Positions 8,312 through 15,771 of a stretch of 31,880 bases of DNA are shown one piece after another. A program made the position numbers and the translations under genes. The stretch spans positions 1 to 31,880 of the forward strand of contig JANLGA010000013.1 in assembly GCA_024653225.1 (NCBI GenBank), given 5' to 3'. The stretch is from Bacillota bacterium. GTDB taxonomy: Bacteria; Bacillota; Sulfobacillia; JABLXB01. The notes below the pieces were generated by a model, which saw only the letters and a program-made list of their open reading frames with translations, was not told the DNA's origin and made no database searches. Each line of letters opens with the position of its first letter. Position 1 is the first letter of the stretch.

Positions 8312-9232
8312 TTGGCTGAGAACCGCCCGGAAGGCACCGGGTTTCGCTCGGGGTTCGCGGCGATCGCGGGCAGACCCAGCGTCGGGAAGTCCACCCTGCT
8401 GAACAGGGTGGTGGGACAGAAGGTCGCCATCGTCTCCGACAAGCCGCAAACGACGAGGAATCGGATAGCAGGGGTGCTCAACGAGCCCGGGCTGCAGGTC
8501 GTATTCGTGGACACGCCCGGGATTCACAAGCCGAGACACAAGCTCGGGGAGTACATGGTCACCGTGGCGAAGAGGACCCTGGGTGACGTGGACGTCGTGC
8601 TCTTCATGGTGGATGGTTCGACCCCGCCCGGCCCGGGCGACCGCTACGTCGCGGACCTGCTGCGCAGGGTGACCTCCCCCGTGATACTCGTGTTGAACAA
8701 GATTGACCTCCTGCCCGGGGCGGACGGGGTCTTGCCGCACGCCGAAGGATACGCGTCGCTCGTGAACGCGCGGGAGGTCATCCCCGCCTCGGCCGCGACG
8801 GGATTCAACGTGGACCGGGTCGTGGAGGTGGTGGCGGCCCTGATGCCCGAGGGCCCGATGTACTACCCGGAGGGCGAGGTCACCGACCAACCGGAACGAT
8901 TCATCGCGAGGGAGCTCATACGGGAGAAGCTCCTTCTCCTCACCAGGGAAGAAGTCCCGCACTCAGTCGCGGTGGACGTCGAGGAGATGTCCCCCAGGAA
9001 GGGCGACTTGGTGTACATAAGCGCTTCTGTGTACGTCGAGCGCGAATCCCAGAAGCGCATTGTCATCGGGGAGGGTGGGAGGCTCCTGAAGGAAGTCGGC
9101 CGCCTGGCCCGGCTGGACATCGAGGCGCTGCTGGGCAACAGGGTCTACCTGGACCTTTGGGTGAAGGTCAAGAAAGACTGGAGGAACACGGAATCCGTGT
9201 TGAGGGCCCTCGGGTACGATCCGCGCGGATGA
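8312..9232 (+). CDS. era: GTPase Era
   Basis: Ribosome-assembly GTPase that binds the 3' end of 16S rRNA. G1 is GRPSVGKST (residues 20-28; the usual Asn is Ser), G3 is DTPG at 67-70, and G4 is NKID. The C-terminal KH RNA-binding domain has VIGEGGRLLKEVGRLAR. I chose TTG 8312, preceded by GGGGGTG, because the resulting 306-residue product fits the family length of about 300 and its start matches the pattern R-S-G-F-A-A-I-x-G. A longer frame opens at 8255 but adds residues with no family counterpart. The 84 bases between dgkA and this start contain a short CCGGG-TCAT-CCCGG hairpin (8267-8280) and no convincing promoter. Confidence 0.96.
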   Translation: MAENRPEGTGFRSGFAAIAGRPSVGKSTLLNRVVGQKVAIVSDKPQTTRNRIAGVLNEPGLQVVFVDTPGIHKPRHKLGEYMVTVAKRTLGDVDVVLFMVDGSTPPGPGDRYVADLLRRVTSPVILVLNKIDLLPGADGVLPHAEGYASLVNAREVIPASAATGFNVDRVVEVVAALMPEGPMYYPEGEVTDQPERFIARELIREKLLLLTREEVPHSVAVDVEEMSPRKGDLVYISASVYVERESQKRIVIGEGGRLLKEVGRLARLDIEALLGNRVYLDLWVKVKKDWRNTESVLRALGYDPRG

Positions 9233-9250
9233 CGACGAGGGGTGTTCGCG

Positions 9251-9968
9251 TTGGCGCTGCTCAAGACCGAAGCCGTCGTGCTCAAGACGATGGAACTTGG
9301 TGAGGCGGACAGACTGGTGGTCCTGCTGGGACCGCACCGGGGGAAGATCCGCGCCGTGGCCAAGGGGGCACGCAAGACGATGAGCAGGTTCTCCGCGGGG
9401 ACGAACTCGTTTTCCTACTGTCACTTCGTGTTGCACCGCGGGAGGACCCTCGATACGGTGACGCAGTGCGACGTCCGGGATTCGTTCAAGCGAATCAGGG
9501 AGGACTTAATGCGGTTCATGTTCGCCGGGTACGTGGCGGACTTCGCCGACACGATAACCCCCGACGGTGAGGCGGCCGGGTCGCTCTTCGAACCGGTCCT
9601 CCGCTCGCTGCGGCTCATAGATTCCGGCGGTGTGGTTCGCGCTCAAGGCGCTCTCCACGGCGGGGTACGGGCCCGTGCTGGACGCGTGCGCGTCGTGTGG
9701 AGCCGCGACGGGGCCCGGGGTGCCGGTGTCATTCGACCCGGGCGCCGGCGGCGTGGTCTGCGCCGCCTGCGGCGAACGGGGCGTGCCCGTGATGCAGGGG
9801 ACGGTCGGGATGATGAAGTTCTTGCAGGACGCCGACGTCGGCGGCCTGAGGTCGGTCCGCGCGGACGGGAAGATGCTTCGGGAAGCCCGAGCGCTTCTCG
9901 GCGATCACGTCGCGTACCACTGTGGGAGGGCCCCGAAATCGTCGTCGGTGATTGACTCCCTTTCCTGA
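9251..9968 (+). pseudogene. recO: DNA repair protein RecO, frame broken
   Basis: RecO mediates RecA loading in RecFOR repair. The N-terminal OB-fold and early helical region read in one frame from TTG 9251 (GAGGGG 8 bases upstream): KTEAVVLKTMELGEADRLVVLLG through FEPVLRSLRLIDSGG. The C-terminal half, from VWFALKALSTAGYGPVLDAC with the zinc motif CASCG...CAACG, continues in the +1-shifted frame from about 9630 to a stop at 9966-9968. The switch must occur between 9621, just after an in-frame TAG, and about 9632. Compared with family spacing, roughly 6-8 residues seem missing at the junction, consistent with a small deletion rather than a single base slip. It is either a true pseudogene or an assembly error; both halves are otherwise well preserved. 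Confidence 0.85.
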
Positions 9969-9996
9969 GCTGGATTCCATCGAGGGGTGAACGAAG

Positions 9997-11154
9997 ATGG
10001 TCAAGGTGGTGCACGTCGGCGACGTTCACCTGGGTAGACCCTTCGGTTTTCTGCCGCGGGACAAGGCCGAGAAAGTCCGCGCCGCGCAGATGGCGGCCCT
10101 CCGGAACGTGGCGGCCCTGGCGCGCGAAGAGGGGGCGGCGGCGGTCCTCGTCGCCGGCGACCTGTTCGACTCGAACGAGGCGCCCGGACGACTGGTCCGC
10201 GATGTCCAGGAGATCATCCGCCAATCCGGAGTCGAATTCTACATACTGCCGGGTGCCGGCGGTGAGGGGCTCGAGGGACACGACGGATTGGCGAGGAACT
10301 CGGTCTACCGCCGGGAGAGCTGGAGAACGGTGGAGAACGCCCACGTATTCATGGAGGAGCGGGTCTTCTACGTGGAGCGGGGCCGCCTCGCGATATACGG
10401 TCGCCCCTCGGTCCCCGGCGAACCCGTTCTGCCCCGGGTGGCTCGCGACCCGCGTGCCCTGTTCCACATCGCCCTCTGCCACGCCAGCGTGCAGTTCAAG
10501 AGCGAAATCGAGGACTACCCGCTCAGTTACGACGAGATCGCGGCTTCGGGGTACGATTACGTGGCCCTGGGTCACTGGCACAAGCGTCAAGAACACTCGT
10601 CCCGCGGCGTGACGGCGTGGTACGCTGGTTGCCCGGAGACGCTGGAGTGGGACCGTGACCCGAGGGGTTGCGCCCTACTCGTCACGCTCGAAGAAGGCCG
10701 CGTCCTCGTGGAGCCGAGGGTGACTGGGGAATTCACGTGGATCTCGACCACGGTGGACGTCGCCGGGGACCCGGCGGGGATCGCCGCTACCGTGCTGTCG
10801 CGCGTGAGCGACCCCGCGCGGACGCTCGTCAGGGTGAAGCTGTCGGGTGTGGTTCCGGCGGAAGGAGCGGCTTCGCTTGCGGCGGACGTGGAGAGGGCAC
10901 TCGCCGGGACGTTCTACTGCTCGGTGGATGCGTCGAGGCTGAGGCCGGCGCTGGAGCCCGGGCGGTTTCCGCCCGGGAGCATCGCTGCCGAATACGCCGG
11001 GCTGCTCCTGGCTCGCCTGGCCGAGATCACCGCCGACGACCCGTCGGGGGACAGGCGCCGAAGGATACTGACTGCCGCGCTGGACAAGGGGTTGCAGCTG
11101 CTCACCGGGGAGATGACCCCGCAGGACCTCGACCTGGAGGTGATCCTCCAGTGA
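9997..11154 (+). CDS. DNA repair exonuclease, SbcD/Mre11-type metallophosphoesterase (YhaO-like)
   Basis: A 385-residue nuclease subunit similar to YhaO and SbcD. Metal-site motifs: GDVHLG (Asp9, His11), AGDLFDS (Asp55), His95-Asp96, a CHAS histidine at 162, and LGHWH (His193, His195). The third motif is normally LPGNHD or LPGTHD; here it reads LPGAGGEGLEGHD, so about seven extra residues separate the PG and HD parts. The C-terminal region (about 230-385) would bind the partner ATPase. Start is ATG 9997 after GAGGGGTGA, and the stop overlaps the next gene's ATG in TGATG, the usual coupling of a nuclease with its SMC-like partner. It lies next to recO, a repair context. Polarity of the exonuclease and its substrate are inferred. 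Confidence 0.88.
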   Translation: MVKVVHVGDVHLGRPFGFLPRDKAEKVRAAQMAALRNVAALAREEGAAAVLVAGDLFDSNEAPGRLVRDVQEIIRQSGVEFYILPGAGGEGLEGHDGLARNSVYRRESWRTVENAHVFMEERVFYVERGRLAIYGRPSVPGEPVLPRVARDPRALFHIALCHASVQFKSEIEDYPLSYDEIAASGYDYVALGHWHKRQEHSSRGVTAWYAGCPETLEWDRDPRGCALLVTLEEGRVLVEPRVTGEFTWISTTVDVAGDPAGIAATVLSRVSDPARTLVRVKLSGVVPAEGAASLAADVERALAGTFYCSVDASRLRPALEPGRFPPGSIAAEYAGLLLARLAEITADDPSGDRRRRILTAALDKGLQLLTGEMTPQDLDLEVILQ

Positions 11155-13571
11155 TGATCCGCAGCCTCGAGACCGTGAACTTCCGGAACCTTCCCGACGG
11201 CGGGCGGTTCGAGTTCGGCGAGGGTCTCACGATCGTGTACGGGCTCAACGAGGCCGGGAAGAGCTCGATGCTGGAGGCCGTCGCCGAGGGACTCTTCGGA
11301 AAGACGGCGCGCCGGGACCCGCCGTTCGCCCGCTGGGGCTGCCGGAACATGCCCATCGTGAGGATCGGCCTCGTTGACGACGAAGGCCGCGAGTTCAGGC
11401 TGGTGAGGAACTACCAGGAGCGGAGGAGCTACCTGGACGGCCCCGGGGTGCAGCTCCAGAACGAGGCGTCCATTGAGGGCAGGATACGCGAGTGGTGGGG
11501 GCTCAAGGACAGCGACTTGTTCCGTCACCTCCTAGTCGTGAGCCAGGGGCAACTCGAGTTCAAGGACGGCAAGTCCCTGGGCACCCAAGTGGAGGCGCTG
11601 GCCGCCGGCACCCCGGCCGGAAAACCCGTGGCGGCCATAGTCAAGGACATCGAGGGCAAGATCGGGCAGCGCGCCGAGAGGCCGTTCAAGGGCCGTGATG
11701 GAGCCAAGTACGACGGAATCGCGTCAGAACTCGAGAAGACCCGGGCGGAAATCGAGCGGGTGTCGGCAAGGCTCCGCGAGGTCTCGGAGCACCGCTCGCA
11801 GCTCTACGAGGCCCTGCAGAAGCGGGAGGAAGAGCGCCGCCGGTTCGACGAGATCGAGAGGGTCCTGGAATGGGCCGAGGTGTACGTTCCGCACAGGGAG
11901 GCCGACCGGGTCCTCCGGGAATCCTCGGGGCTCAATGCGGAGCTCAGATTCTTGGGCGGGCGGGTCCTGGAGCTCGAGGGTCAAGAGAAGGGACTCGCGA
12001 GGCTCGCCGACAGTCTCAGGAAGGTCGAGGACTTGAGAACGCGCCTGGAGGCGGCGAAGAAGTCGGTCGAGTCGGACAAGGGCCTGCTCGAACGCGTCGA
12101 GCGCATCCGCGCCGACATCGCGCAAACGGAGCGGGAAATAGACGGACCGGAAATCCTGGAGGAAGACAAGAGAGCGCTGGACCTCGCTTTCTCGGAAATC
12201 GAGAGCCTGGAGAACACCATGAATCTCCAGTCGCTGGAACTCGCCGTCAGGGCCGTCAGCCCCTTCACACTCAGGATGGGGGCTGATCGCCGCGACGTGA
12301 AGGAGCGGGCGGAGGTGTCGCTGCGAGGCTACCGGAACGAGGTGTCCATCGAGGGTGTCGCCGACATGACGCTCACGAACCGCGGCCTCGCGGCCATACA
12401 GGAGAAACTCGAGCGATGCCGCGCCGGACTGGAGTCGCTGGAACGCCGGCTCGCTTTCTCGGACCGCGACTCGCTCCATAGAAGGTACGAAGCGTGCAAG
12501 CGGAAGCGGGACCTCCTGCGGGACCTCCGTGCTGTCCTGGGGGACCGTGATCAGGAGTCCCTCCGCGACTCCGTCGCCAGGGGGGAGCGCGAGGCCGCTC
12601 GGTTGCAGGGACAGCTTGACGACGCCCTGGCCGCCGCGGCGAGCGCGGCGGCGGACGTCGGCCCCGAAGCGCGCGGGCTGGATACCGCCGAGCGGGCGGA
12701 GGGTGCGCTGGCCGCCAACCGATCCAAGCTCAACTCGATAAAGGGGGAACTTCGGAAGAAGGAGGGATACAGGGAGGCTCTCCTCGGGAAGCGCGGCCTC
12801 GACTACTGGATGGAACGGGAGGCCGAACTGAGGGTCAGGCTCGCGGGTATCGCCGTCCCCGAATCGGAGATAGTCAGGGAGATGAGGTCCGCGCCGGACG
12901 GTTCCGACGAGCCGGAGAGACTGCTGCGCGGGCTCCGGGAGGAGAAGGAGCGCATGCAGCGGGCGATCGCCGACCTGGGCGCGAAGATCGAGGGCATACA
13001 GGGGCGGCTGCACAACGCGCCCACGTACGAAGACCTCGTTTCGATGAAGGAGGAGGAAAACAGGCTGGCGGAGCTCAAGTCCCGGGCCGAGGAGCATCAC
13101 GAGGTGCTGACGATCGTGAGGGACACGCTGCTCCAGGCGTACGGGAGGGTGAAGGCGGGGTTGACCTCGGCGATAGAGCGCGAGGCCGGAAAGGTCTTTA
13201 CCACCGTCACCCGGGGAAGGTACTCGGCGGTGAAGCTCGACATCGGTAACGAGATCGGTCTGTCCGTCGTAGACGACTCCGGGCGGGTCCGCGAGGTGAA
13301 CGAACAGGCGCTCAAGAAGCGCGAGTTCAGCGAGGGGACGCTGCAGCAGCTGTACCTGTCCGTGCGCTTGGGGGTCTCCAGGGCGTTGCTCGGTGGGAGG
13401 TCGCTCCCGCTCTTCCTTGACGACGCGCTGGCGGACTTCGACGACGAGAGGTTCCGGGCGGCGATGGAGGTACTCGGGGAGCTGGCGAGGTCGGGGCAGC
13501 AGGTGGTCCTATTCACGTGCCATCGGAGGCACGCGGCCTGCAGCGTGGATTACGTGGAGGTCGCGGTGTGA
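11154..13571 (+). CDS. SbcC/Rad50-like ATPase with coiled coil (YhaN-like)
   Basis: An 805-residue AAA/ABC-type ATPase of the YhaN class, partner of the preceding nuclease. N-terminal Walker A is YGLNEAGKSS (residues 29-38). A long Glu/Arg/Leu-rich coiled coil occupies about 190-660. The C-terminal half-site has a signature-like FSEGTLQQLYLSVRLG (from residue 725) and Walker B with LPLFLDDALADFDD (Asp756/757). The signature has FSEG where FSGG is more common. The start is ATG 11154 (GTG 11151 is also in frame) with GGAGG upstream. It is shorter than E. coli SbcC (about 1050 residues), in keeping with YhaN. The two proteins likely form a DNA-end processing complex; substrate specificity is unknown. 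Confidence 0.88.
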   Translation: MIRSLETVNFRNLPDGGRFEFGEGLTIVYGLNEAGKSSMLEAVAEGLFGKTARRDPPFARWGCRNMPIVRIGLVDDEGREFRLVRNYQERRSYLDGPGVQLQNEASIEGRIREWWGLKDSDLFRHLLVVSQGQLEFKDGKSLGTQVEALAAGTPAGKPVAAIVKDIEGKIGQRAERPFKGRDGAKYDGIASELEKTRAEIERVSARLREVSEHRSQLYEALQKREEERRRFDEIERVLEWAEVYVPHREADRVLRESSGLNAELRFLGGRVLELEGQEKGLARLADSLRKVEDLRTRLEAAKKSVESDKGLLERVERIRADIAQTEREIDGPEILEEDKRALDLAFSEIESLENTMNLQSLELAVRAVSPFTLRMGADRRDVKERAEVSLRGYRNEVSIEGVADMTLTNRGLAAIQEKLERCRAGLESLERRLAFSDRDSLHRRYEACKRKRDLLRDLRAVLGDRDQESLRDSVARGEREAARLQGQLDDALAAAASAAADVGPEARGLDTAERAEGALAANRSKLNSIKGELRKKEGYREALLGKRGLDYWMEREAELRVRLAGIAVPESEIVREMRSAPDGSDEPERLLRGLREEKERMQRAIADLGAKIEGIQGRLHNAPTYEDLVSMKEEENRLAELKSRAEEHHEVLTIVRDTLLQAYGRVKAGLTSAIEREAGKVFTTVTRGRYSAVKLDIGNEIGLSVVDDSGRVREVNEQALKKREFSEGTLQQLYLSVRLGVSRALLGGRSLPLFLDDALADFDDERFRAAMEVLGELARSGQQVVLFTCHRRHAACSVDYVEVAV

Positions 13572-13609
13572 CGCCGCGACGGTCGAATCCCCCCGGGAGG
13601 GTGGAACCC

Positions 13610-14188
13610 ATGGGCCCACTGGTGGTCGGGATCGTCGGGAGCCCGAGGAAGAACATGAACACCGACGCCATCGTATCGGCGGCGCTCGAAGGGGCGCGCT
13701 CCCTGGGGGCGAGAACGGAGAAGATATACCTGGACGACCTCCGCATCGCGCCCTGCAGGGCGTGCGGCGAATTCCCCCGCGACCGGTACTGCTCCGTCCA
13801 AGACGACATGGAAGTAGTATACCGCGCGCTGGACGAATCGGACGCGGTGGTCCTCGGCACGCCCGCGTATTTCGGGTGCGTCAGCGCCCAGGTCAAGGCG
13901 ATGATTGACCGCTCGAACTGCCTGTCGGAAATGCTTCCGACGGCGGACGGCGGGGCGACGTTCGTGACGAGGGTCGCGAAGGGGAAGAGGGGCTTGTTCG
14001 TGTGGGTGGCCGACCTGTCAACGGACGTTTCGCACGCCCTCGCGACAGTCTCGCTCTGGTGTTCATCCGCCAATATTGACCTGGTGGACTGTATTGCGTT
14101 CACGGGTTCGGAACGACCGGGGGCGGCGGAGGCTCGCAGAGCGGTACTTGGGAGGGCGTTCGAGGCGGGCAGGAAACTCGCCGGCTGA
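13610..14188 (+). CDS. Flavodoxin-family NAD(P)H-dependent oxidoreductase with cysteine motif
   Basis: A 192-residue protein of the NADPH-dependent FMN reductase / iron-sulphur flavoprotein superfamily. The phosphate-binding loop GSPRKNMNT lies at residues 10-18. Cysteines 49, 52 and 61 form CRACG-x6-YC followed by SVQDDM, the compact cluster-type motif of Isf-like flavoproteins, though one usual cysteine seems missing. Further family parts are LGTPAYFGCVSAQVKAMIDR and a late Ala/Arg-rich helix. I chose ATG 13610 because GGGAGGG ends 8 bases upstream; GTG 13568, which overlaps the yhaN stop, is also possible. It follows the nuclease pair in the same direction but no functional link is evident. 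The electron partner is unknown. Confidence 0.85.
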   Translation: MGPLVVGIVGSPRKNMNTDAIVSAALEGARSLGARTEKIYLDDLRIAPCRACGEFPRDRYCSVQDDMEVVYRALDESDAVVLGTPAYFGCVSAQVKAMIDRSNCLSEMLPTADGGATFVTRVAKGKRGLFVWVADLSTDVSHALATVSLWCSSANIDLVDCIAFTGSERPGAAEARRAVLGRAFEAGRKLAG

Positions 14189-14246
14189 AAGAGCCCGAGA
14201 GGGGCCGGGTCGGCTCCGGCGAGGCCCAGCGGACTTGCATATTTGG

Positions 14247-14278
14247 GGCTTGCTGGTGCAGAATGGTATCAGCAAGCC
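14247..14278 (+). promoter_or_regulatory. Stem-loop upstream of the DUF4342 gene
   Basis: GGCTTGCTG (14247-14255) is perfectly complementary to CAGCAAGCC (14270-14278). With two G-U pairs the stem extends inward to 13 pairs and a 6-base loop (14260-14265). There is no T-run after it, so it is not a standard terminator. It ends 18 bases before the GTG start at 14297 and 5 bases before a GGGGTGA ribosome-binding site, which fits a 5' leader element or a protein-binding operator. A weak promoter-like pair, TTGCAT at 14235 and CAGAAT at 14259 with an 18-base gap, overlaps it. The pairing is read directly; the function is inferred. Confidence 0.5.
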
Positions 14279-14296
14279 GAGATGGGGTGAAGGACG

Positions 14297-14743
14297 GTGG
14301 ACGTGACGCTTGAGAAGATAGACCAGGTGCGTTCTCGCCTGGGGGTGTCCTACAAGGAGGCCAGGCAAGCCCTGGAACAGGCCGGCGGCGACGTCGTGCA
14401 GGCCCTAGTCATACTGGAGGAAAGGGGGAAGTCCCCGGTCTGGACCGAGCGGGTCCAGGTGCGCGGCAGCGAGCTGCTGGATAAGATAAAGCAGCTGCTT
14501 CACGAGGGGAATATCACGAGAATCGTGGTCAAGCAAGGAGAGAACGTCGTGGCGGAGATCCCCGTCACTGTCGGAGCGGTCGGCGCCGTCGTCGCGCCGT
14601 ACCTCGCCGCCATCGGGATAGTCGCGGCGCTCGCCACGAGGTGCACGATCGAGTTCGAGAGGAAGGGACCCGGCAAGTCGGAGGACGCTCCAGTGACCGA
14701 CCCCGTCACGTTCCCGGGGGACGAAGACGAGCACAGTGGTTGA
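14297..14743 (+). CDS. UBA-like/DUF4342 domain protein
   Basis: A 148-residue protein. Residues about 4-44 (LEKIDQVRSRLGVSYKEARQALEQAGGDVVQALVILEE) form a UBA/TS-N-type three-helix fold as in EF-Ts and nascent-chain factors. Residues about 53-125 match DUF4342: ELLDKIKQLLHEGNITRIVVKQGENVVAEIPVTVG, then a hydrophobic stretch VGAVVAPYLAAIGIVAALA that may touch or span the membrane. The C-terminus is acidic. Start is GTG 14297 with GGGGTGA 6 bases before it. The gene stands between the repair/flavoprotein genes and glyQS, and its stop codon overlaps the glyQ promoter -35 box. The biochemical function of DUF4342 is unknown to me; ubiquitin binding is not implied in bacteria. Confidence 0.82.
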   Translation: MDVTLEKIDQVRSRLGVSYKEARQALEQAGGDVVQALVILEERGKSPVWTERVQVRGSELLDKIKQLLHEGNITRIVVKQGENVVAEIPVTVGAVGAVVAPYLAAIGIVAALATRCTIEFERKGPGKSEDAPVTDPVTFPGDEDEHSG

Positions 14744-14768
14744 CAAGTGTTGGGTGCGCTGGTAGATT
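14740..14768 (+). promoter_or_regulatory. Sigma-A promoter of glyQS
   Basis: A perfect -35 box TTGACA (14740-14745) and a -10 box TAGATT (14763-14768) are separated by the ideal 17 bases. Transcription would begin near 14775, giving a leader of about 100 bases before glyQ. The -35 box overlaps the stop codon of the upstream gene. This is the best promoter in the window and suggests that glyQ, glyS and the HAD gene form a separately controlled unit. Confidence 0.85.
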
Positions 14769-14781
14769 GAAATCGCATACA

Positions 14782-14866
14782 GACGGGGAGTAGTTCCGCG
14801 GGAACCTCCCGTCCCGGTGTGTCCGATAGTAGCCGGCGGGGGGTTTGCGCTTTTACTCCGAGGAGG
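14782..14866 (+). promoter_or_regulatory. Structured 5' leader of glyQ with possible anti-Shine-Dalgarno
   Basis: An outer stem GACGGG (14782-14787) with CCCGTC (14808-14813) encloses a tight hairpin GTTCC-GCG-GGAAC (14793-14805). The bases CCTCC (14805-14809), part of this structure, are also complementary to the glyQ ribosome-binding site GGAGG (14862-14866), so two exclusive foldings could exist. The stretch CCGCGGGAAC...CCCGTCCC recalls the 3' part of a T-box antiterminator, but the leader is too short for a T-box stem I and lacks the UGGN bulge that pairs with tRNA. The pairings are directly visible; translational control of glycyl-tRNA synthetase is a hypothesis. Confidence 0.45.
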
Positions 14867-14873
14867 GGTCGAA

Positions 14874-15758
14874 ATGACCCACGGCAAGACGTTTCAGGAG
14901 GTCGTTCTCGCGCTGGAGTCCTATTGGGCCGGCTGCGGCTGCGCCCTGCACCATCCTTACGACGTCGAGAAGGGCGCGGGCACCATGAACCCGGCGACAT
15001 TCCTTCGGGCGCTCGGACCGGAGCCGTGGAACGCGGCGTACGTGGAGCCGTCGCGCAGGCCGGCCGACGGAAGGTACGGCGAGAATCCGAACAGGTTGTA
15101 CCAGCACCACCAGTACCAGGTGATCATGAAGCCGTCGCCCGACGACATCCAGGAGAAGTACCTGAGAAGCCTGGAGTTACTGGGGATTGACCCCGCGGTG
15201 CACGACATCCGCTTCGTTGAGGATAATTGGGAGGCGCCCACGCTCGGGGCGTGGGGGCTCGGGTGGGAGGTGTGGCTCGACGGGCTGGAGATCACCCAGT
15301 TCACCTACTTTCAGCAAGTCGGGGGGTACGATTGCCGTCCCGTGACTGTCGAGATCACCTACGGCCTCGAGCGGTTGGTCTCGTACATACAGGGGGTTGC
15401 CGACGTCTACTCGGTGGTGTGGGCCGATGGATTGACGTACGGGGACCTCTTCAGGCGCGCGGAATACGAGCACTCCAAGTACGGGTTCGAGCTCGCCGAC
15501 ACGAGGATGCTCTTCGAACTGTTTGAAACGTACGAGCGGGAGGCCGGGCGACTCGTAGCGGCCGGGCTCGTCCTGCCGTCTTACGACTACGTCCTGAAGT
15601 GTTCGCACGTGTTCAACCTCCTGGATGCGAGGGGGGCGGTGAGCGTCACCGAGCGGATGTCATACCTCCTGAGGGTGAGGGACCTCGCGCGATCGGTGGC
15701 GAAGGCGTACGTGGACCAGCGAAAGGACGCCGGGTTCCCCCTCTGCCGAGGGAGTTAG
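14874..15758 (+). CDS. glyQ: Glycine-tRNA ligase alpha subunit
   Basis: Catalytic alpha subunit of the heterotetrameric bacterial glycyl-tRNA synthetase, which activates glycine and charges tRNA-Gly. The 294 residues match the usual length (about 295). Family stretches run through the whole protein: FQEVVLALESYWAGCGC, GAGTMNPATFLRALGPEPW, YVEPSRRPADGRYGENPNR, HHQYQVIMKPSP, VEDNWEAPTLGAWGLGWEVW, EITQFTYFQQVGG and ITYGLERLVSYIQG. ATG 14874 is preceded by AGGAGG with 7 bases spacing; longer in-frame alternatives upstream would start inside the leader. glyS follows after 13 bases. Expression is driven by the promoter at 14740. Confidence 0.98.
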   Translation: MTHGKTFQEVVLALESYWAGCGCALHHPYDVEKGAGTMNPATFLRALGPEPWNAAYVEPSRRPADGRYGENPNRLYQHHQYQVIMKPSPDDIQEKYLRSLELLGIDPAVHDIRFVEDNWEAPTLGAWGLGWEVWLDGLEITQFTYFQQVGGYDCRPVTVEITYGLERLVSYIQGVADVYSVVWADGLTYGDLFRRAEYEHSKYGFELADTRMLFELFETYEREAGRLVAAGLVLPSYDYVLKCSHVFNLLDARGAVSVTERMSYLLRVRDLARSVAKAYVDQRKDAGFPLCRGS

Positions 15759-15771
15759 GGGGTCGAGGGCG

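Noticed and set aside
14247..14278. Rho-independent terminator
   Set aside because: The stem is strong but is followed by GAGATGGGG, with no T-run on the coding strand.
14775..14873. T-box riboswitch before glyQ
   Set aside because: The leader is too short for stem I with a specifier loop, and the UGGN tRNA-end-binding bulge is absent; only a partial resemblance to the antiterminator 3' half remains.
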